Source: Paenibacillus sp. J5C2022 (GTDB taxonomy: Bacteria > Bacillota > Bacilli > Paenibacillales > Paenibacillaceae). Taken from it: DNA of 64,000 bases. Within the stretch, counting starts at the first letter, position 1. Each line of letters opens with the position of its first letter. This document shows, in pieces, positions 60,290 to 64,000 of this stretch. The DNA lies in NCBI RefSeq assembly GCF_025567625.1, contig NZ_JAOQJC010000018.1:1-64000 (forward strand), given 5' to 3'. The translations under genes and the position numbers were made by a program. Below the pieces are notes generated by a model. It worked only from the letters and a program-made list of their open reading frames with translations, was not told the DNA's origin and did no database searches.

Positions 60290-60468
60290 CTAATCACAAT
60301 AAAAGCATTCGGAGAAACGCACCGGTTCACCTTCAATGAAGATGATGCCGGCATGTGGTTCGAACATGTCATATTCGGAAAAAACATCCACTACCGGTTA
60401 TAAAACGAGGAACTCGTCGCATCATTATCCGCACAAGTATCTCCCGGCATCGTGATTGGCGTGAATTG
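60290..60468 (+). pseudogene. possible decayed gene fragment
   Basis: In one plus-strand frame a protein-like stretch (ITIKAFGETHRFTFNEDDAG..) runs to a TAA near 60402. The same frame then continues (NEELVASLSAQVSPGIVIGVN) to a second stop, as if one internal stop interrupted a real gene. There is no start codon or ribosome site. The family is not recognised. The rest of 60207-60632 holds only the hairpin at 60554-60598. Confidence 0.25.
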
Positions 60469-60553
60469 ATATTTATTTTGGACTTGTTGAAGGGCAATTC
60501 CATCAGACGCTAATCAAGTTCATCCCGTTAATGGAATAGTCACTGGAAAACAC

Positions 60554-60598
60554 AAAGCGCGGGTTCCGAGGTTAATCCACTCTCGAAACTCGCGCTTT
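60554..60598. terminator. hairpin downstream of the stalk-domain gene
   Basis: A 17-bp stem with two mismatches (AAAGCGCGGGTTCCGAG with CTCGAAACTCGCGCTTT, 11-nt loop), 35 bp past the stop at 60633. On the minus strand it is followed by GTGTTTTCC. Confidence 0.7.
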
Positions 60599-60632
60599 CT
60601 TCATTGCACTCCATGCTCAGGGAGCTAGCGGC

Positions 60633-61313
60633 TTACTTATAATAAGAGCTAAGCGGGACGATGACGTCTGTCGGCTCCCAGATGTCCACTGGCAGGAACT
60701 CGATGTCCACACTTTCCACGCCGCCTACATCGATTTCCACCGTTGTCAGGCCGTCACGCTGATGAACAACAACGTTGCGTATTTCCTGATCGCCATTCAG
60801 AGCGCGGACAGTCATATCTGCATCCACCGCAATAACATTCAGATACAACGTCTGGAAGTCCTTCTCCGGCGTGAATGTCATTCTGGGATGATCGCCAGCA
60901 ACTCCTTCCGCGTAATACACTTCCTTATAGTCCACACCATCGTATAGCGTGTAATCCCGCTCCGTCGTCAGCGTAAAGTCATAATACGGATCAATATCGT
61001 ATTGGGAGACAGGCGTGCCCTCCGATTTCTCCCCCAGCAAGACCGTCATCGTCTCCGGCTCGTAGGCTACGGCTATATCCAATGCGGTCGCAACAGAACG
61101 AAGCGGAAGATAAGTCGTCCCTTTATACGTAATAGGCAGCACGTTCAGCCCGTCATCTGTCTTTGGAATCCATTTTACGCCATCCAGTTCAAATTGCAGA
61201 CCGTGGTTCAAATTCGCCTTTATGGCCTCCAAATGCGAACTCGCATAAGCCCCTGCTGTTGCCCCTAGCGCTAATGTAGGAACGAGCAACATCGCAGCCG
61301 TCCATTTTTTCAT
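60633..61313 (-). CDS. secreted stalk-domain (copper amine oxidase N-like) protein
   Basis: A 226-residue exported protein with a signal peptide to about residue 24 (ALGATAGAYA). A stalk domain follows at about 38-95 ('LQFELDGVKWIPKTDDGLNVLPITYKGTTYLPLRSVATALDIAVAYEPETMTVLLG'), the small repeat domain common in Gram-positive surface proteins and often called copper amine oxidase N-terminal-like. The C-terminal 130 residues are beta-rich, with no catalytic motif. The ATG follows TAGGAG. It is a single-gene unit; a wall-associated role is likely, but nothing more can be said. Confidence 0.82.
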   Translation of the reverse strand: MKKWTAAMLLVPTLALGATAGAYASSHLEAIKANLNHGLQFELDGVKWIPKTDDGLNVLPITYKGTTYLPLRSVATALDIAVAYEPETMTVLLGEKSEGTPVSQYDIDPYYDFTLTTERDYTLYDGVDYKEVYYAEGVAGDHPRMTFTPEKDFQTLYLNVIAVDADMTVRALNGDQEIRNVVVHQRDGLTTVEIDVGGVESVDIEFLPVDIWEPTDVIVPLSSYYK

Positions 61314-61492
61314 CGATCGTCATCTCCTATTCATTATTAAAAAGAGTGTCTGGTCATGGGATGTGCGTCGTGCAGCCCTGCCGCGTACGCCGGGGCAATG
61401 ATCATCCGGCAAGCGATAGCTCCTTTCTCCGTGCCGGCATACAGTCGCATCATCGCATGACTTGCACTTCGAAAGTAACATGGCCGTAGCCG

Positions 61493-61521
61493 AAAAAAAC
61501 ATAATCCAATGAAAGGATTAT
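61493..61521 (-). terminator. minus-strand terminator upstream of the stalk-domain gene
   Basis: ATAATCC-TTTCATT-GGATTAT followed by a T run on the minus strand. It lies about 320 bp past the AraC regulator stop and about 180 bp before the stalk-domain start. It ends the regulator transcript or acts as a leader attenuator. The open frame at 61450-61710 crosses it and is not taken as a gene. Confidence 0.65.
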
Positions 61522-61687
61522 TTCGCGGAACGCCGCGACGGTAGTGAATCCGCCGCCGTTATCGCCCTCTCGCTGTATCGCGCTTTCTTGCCTCTGCGAC
61601 AAAAAGCCCGCATGAAGCCGAAGCCGCCGCTTCGTTTCATTCGAGCATCTTGATGTATAGGAAACCTGTTCGTTGCTTTCTGCGCTC

Positions 61688-61795
61688 ATGCCTGTGCATA
61701 TGCCCTGCAACTACCAAACCCGCTACTCTCCGCACTCTAGCCTTTGCCACGCCGCCTATTGCTCACACGCATACTTTCGCTGTTCTAGCCCATTC
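61688..61795. repeat. diverged copy of the dispersed 51-bp-type repeat
   Basis: CGCTACTCTCCGCACTCTAG and the bases after it align by eye with unit 4 of the array at 9984-10034. No gene is supported in 61522-61843. Confidence 0.5.
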
Positions 61796-61843
61796 CATCG
61801 TCTATTCAGCTTCTGGGCGTATCACTTTCTAGCCGCCCCGTCC

Positions 61844-64000
61844 CTATTGCTTGCCTTTGCGGAATTGCCCTGGCGTCATGCCGGTTATACGCTTGAATAT
61901 GCGAATAAAATTTTGAGAATTGTTGTAACGCAAGTGCTCGGCGATATCTGCCACCTTCATGTCCGTCTCCAGGAGCAGCTGCTTTCCTTTCTCCATCCGA
62001 TAAGCGAGCACATAGTCGGAGAATGTCACACCGACCTCCCCTTTGAACGCTTGCCCGAAAGTGAATTCACTCATGCCGAATTGCTCAGCGGCCAGTTGCA
62101 AGGATATATCTTCATTGTAACGATCATGAATATACGATTTCGCTTCTTCGGCGCTGAACGCCTCACGCTGAGCGGACGCACTCTTCGCAGCCACTCGCTC
62201 CAGCTGAATGCTCTCCACAATTCTGGGGAACAACTCATGCTGGAACCACGCTTGAATATCCATCACTGTCTTGAATCGATAGATGTTGGACAATTCTCCT
62301 CCTGACAATTCAGTAGAAGCAGCCGGAGACGAAGCTTCCAACGGAATCCGATAGACGCTCGCATGCAGCATAGCGAAAGCTTGCAGCACATCTTCTTTCG
62401 TTAATCCTTCATGAGAGAGCAGCAGCTCTGTGAAAGCTTGCAGCGATCGTCCGGCTTCCGACAGCTTCCCAAGCTTTAATTGAAGGACAATCTCCCGCTC
62501 CAACTGATAGGGATATGTCCCCAACCGAGCTTCCTCGCTCTGCCGCTCCTCATATCCGGTCCGATAGACGTAGATATGACCGCTGCCCTCCAGCAATCTC
62601 CGCTGCAATGCCGCCATCGCCTCTCTGTAGGAATTGCCCACATCACCTTCATTTATCACCATCGCTCCTACTCCAACCGTTACGACTTGCTGCAGCCCAT
62701 CCGTAATCCGATCGAACATTTGCCGGATAGAAGACAGTGCGCTAGCCGGCAGTTCCATGTCATGAGAATGATCATTATGAGAATGACCATCAGGAGGATA
62801 CACAATAACTCCGCCAATCAGGTCCGAGCCCATGCGAACGAAGTGCATAACGGAGGCCTCCGATGCCTCATCTTCGGTCTGCCGGCCTGCCGCCCGCTCT
62901 CCGCAAGCTATCATCTCTTCCATAAGCCGCTGCATATCTTTCCCCGTATAGCGATTCGCATCATTCCATTCCATGCATACGGCTACATATGCCGCACCTC
63001 GCATATCCAACCCTTCCTGAGCGAGGCGAGCCAATCCGCCTGCAGGCACTTTGCCCGACAGCCACTGACGCAAGTAATGCGCTTTCAGATCCGGCAGCGA
63101 AGCTTTCAGCCTATGTGTTAGTGAGGAATGTGCTCTCTCCATCACCGTCCATCGGGACGCGACCCGATTGTAGATGCTTCGGGACAAACGCAGCAGAACC
63201 CATAACAATAGCACGGCCAGCACAGAGCACAGGACGATAAGCCAGTTGCGGATAATGCCGATATGCTTCGTCAACTGCGAATAAGGAATGACTGAGATAT
63301 ATTGCAGTCCATTGCGTTCGGATGCCATTGCGCCCAGCAGATAGCGTTGACCATCCAGCTTGACCGTCTCAGGACGATGCTCCCTTTGCCCGTTATTCTC
63401 TTCGAGCAGCATATCCACTTGCTCCAGAAAGCCTGGATGAGATAGCCACTCTTCCGTATGCGGGCCGGGGTATAGATTGCCTGCCGGCGTAGCAAGCAGC
63501 ATCCCGCCGGACTCGCTCCACTCTGTATGCTGGAAGATGCGAAACAGCGCCTCTTCGTTCACCGATACGATGAAGTAGCCTAATGGCTCCGGGGAGATTG
63601 CAGGTATTCTGCGAACGTAGGAGACGCCTTCCAGACGGCGGACCGTTCCGTCCAATGATGCGGACAGCGCATCCGGCGACTGATGCTCATGCCAAAAGAC
63701 AGTCTCATCATTGTTCTCCATTGCCTGCAGCAACGACTTGTCCAGCAGTTCCTCCTTCCGCCCTCTAGTGCCGTTGGCGGTTAACACTTTATCGGAGACT
63801 GGCAAGTACAGATAGACGGAATCCGCATATTCTACTAATGACTCGATCGATGCCAGCATCGCCAGCACATTATTCGTCTCATATTCATGACGAAGAAGCT
63901 CGCCTTCCAGCAGCAGCAGATTCAAGTCATCCCGTGTCATTGCCTGCCGCACAGTACGGTCGATGTCGGCCAGCATATCTTCTATCCGCGCTTGTACTTG
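61844..64000 (-). CDS. membrane-bound AraC-family regulator, N terminus beyond the window
   Basis: At least 718 residues are visible, with the frame still open at the window edge, so the true start and the first membrane helix lie beyond 64000. An extracytoplasmic sensor region comes first, then a membrane helix ('IRNWLIVLCSVLAVLLLWVLLRLS'), a GGDEF-unlike cytoplasmic linker, and a C-terminal AraC domain ('ISLQLAAEQFGMSEFTFGQAFKGEVGVTFSDYVLAYRMEKG', 'KVADIAEHLRYNNSQNFIRIFKRITGMTPGQFR'). This class normally controls a neighbouring sugar ABC operon, here presumably outside the window. Confidence 0.88.
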   Translation of the reverse strand, partial: QVQARIEDMLADIDRTVRQAMTRDDLNLLLLEGELLRHEYETNNVLAMLASIESLVEYADSVYLYLPVSDKVLTANGTRGRKEELLDKSLLQAMENNDETVFWHEHQSPDALSASLDGTVRRLEGVSYVRRIPAISPEPLGYFIVSVNEEALFRIFQHTEWSESGGMLLATPAGNLYPGPHTEEWLSHPGFLEQVDMLLEENNGQREHRPETVKLDGQRYLLGAMASERNGLQYISVIPYSQLTKHIGIIRNWLIVLCSVLAVLLLWVLLRLSRSIYNRVASRWTVMERAHSSLTHRLKASLPDLKAHYLRQWLSGKVPAGGLARLAQEGLDMRGAAYVAVCMEWNDANRYTGKDMQRLMEEMIACGERAAGRQTEDEASEASVMHFVRMGSDLIGGVIVYPPDGHSHNDHSHDMELPASALSSIRQMFDRITDGLQQVVTVGVGAMVINEGDVGNSYREAMAALQRRLLEGSGHIYVYRTGYEERQSEEARLGTYPYQLEREIVLQLKLGKLSEAGRSLQAFTELLLSHEGLTKEDVLQAFAMLHASVYRIPLEASSPAASTELSGGELSNIYRFKTVMDIQAWFQHELFPRIVESIQLERVAAKSASAQREAFSAEEAKSYIHDRYNEDISLQLAAEQFGMSEFTFGQAFKGEVGVTFSDYVLAYRMEKGKQLLLETDMKVADIAEHLRYNNSQNFIRIFKRITGMTPGQFRKGKQ

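Noticed and set aside
61320..61490. Riboswitch upstream of the stalk-domain gene
   Set aside because: GC-rich short stems are present, but no match by eye to c-di-GMP, c-di-AMP, THF or cobalamin aptamer cores.
61450..61710. 86-residue minus-strand frame
   Set aside because: It crosses a terminator hairpin with T run and has no domain or ribosome site.

Overview
The window looks like chromosomal DNA of a Paenibacillus-type member of the Bacillota. The grounds are S-layer-homology (SLH) proteins, a T-box leader, strong AGGAGG ribosome binding sites with frequent TTG and GTG starts, several LplA/LplB/YtcP-type sugar ABC systems paired with membrane-bound AraC regulators, CcpA (cre) sites, and ECF sigma factors. 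Nearly all genes are on the minus strand. The exceptions are an AT-rich two-gene plus-strand island (22.5-24.2 kb) and one plus-strand flavoprotein gene (25.8 kb). No rRNA, tRNA, IS element, prophage or CRISPR array was seen.

0-11 kb: a MerR regulator with a MerR-type promoter, a secreted protein of unknown function, a GNAT acetyltransferase, a two-gene unit (TetM/EF-G-like GTPase, then an ECF sigma factor with a SnoaL-like tail), an unrecognised protein, an SLH surface protein, a methyltransferase, a 51-bp tandem repeat array behind a near-consensus plus-strand promoter, and aspartate-semialdehyde dehydrogenase behind a T-box.

11.8-22.3 kb: phosphonate region. One compact operon encodes a phosphonate ABC transporter (PhnD, PhnC, two PhnE), then a secreted metallophosphoesterase ending in a type I dockerin, then a cohesin protein ending in three SLH domains. 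The layout predicts a one-enzyme, one-cohesin surface complex that frees phosphorus compounds next to the importer. Just upstream, a second operon encodes phosphonoacetaldehyde hydrolase (PhnX) and an iron-type alcohol dehydrogenase. No aminotransferase PhnW is present, which points towards 2-hydroxyethylphosphonate as a possible substrate.

22.5-26.4 kb: an HD-domain hydrolase with a LysR regulator, a DeoR regulator, and a MarR regulator divergent from a flavodoxin-fold oxidoreductase with paired dyads between them.

26.5-38.7 kb: a sulfated-glycan type locus. It has a substrate-binding lipoprotein, two permeases and two FGly-type sulfatases, a membrane AraC regulator, and a Tat-exported beta-helix protein followed by an orphan binding protein. 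It has no ATPase of its own.

38.8-54.2 kb: an apparently continuous operon of 12 genes on one strand with overlapping or closely spaced ends: a UgpC/MsmK-type ATPase, a very large binding protein fused to carbohydrate-binding-like domains, two permease pairs, an NHL-TPR-Yip1 membrane protein, a DUF5696 TIM-barrel-like protein, a response regulator/kinase pair and an AraC regulator. Its promoter carries a cre site and TTTACA direct repeats.

54.4-64 kb: a response regulator/kinase pair with a membrane-anchored molybdopterin oxidoreductase, an MXKDX-repeat lipoprotein, an ECF sigma factor with a likely membrane anti-sigma partner and its own ECF-type promoter, a stalk-domain protein, and a membrane AraC regulator cut by the window edge.

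All family assignments come from motif recognition by eye and have not been checked against databases.
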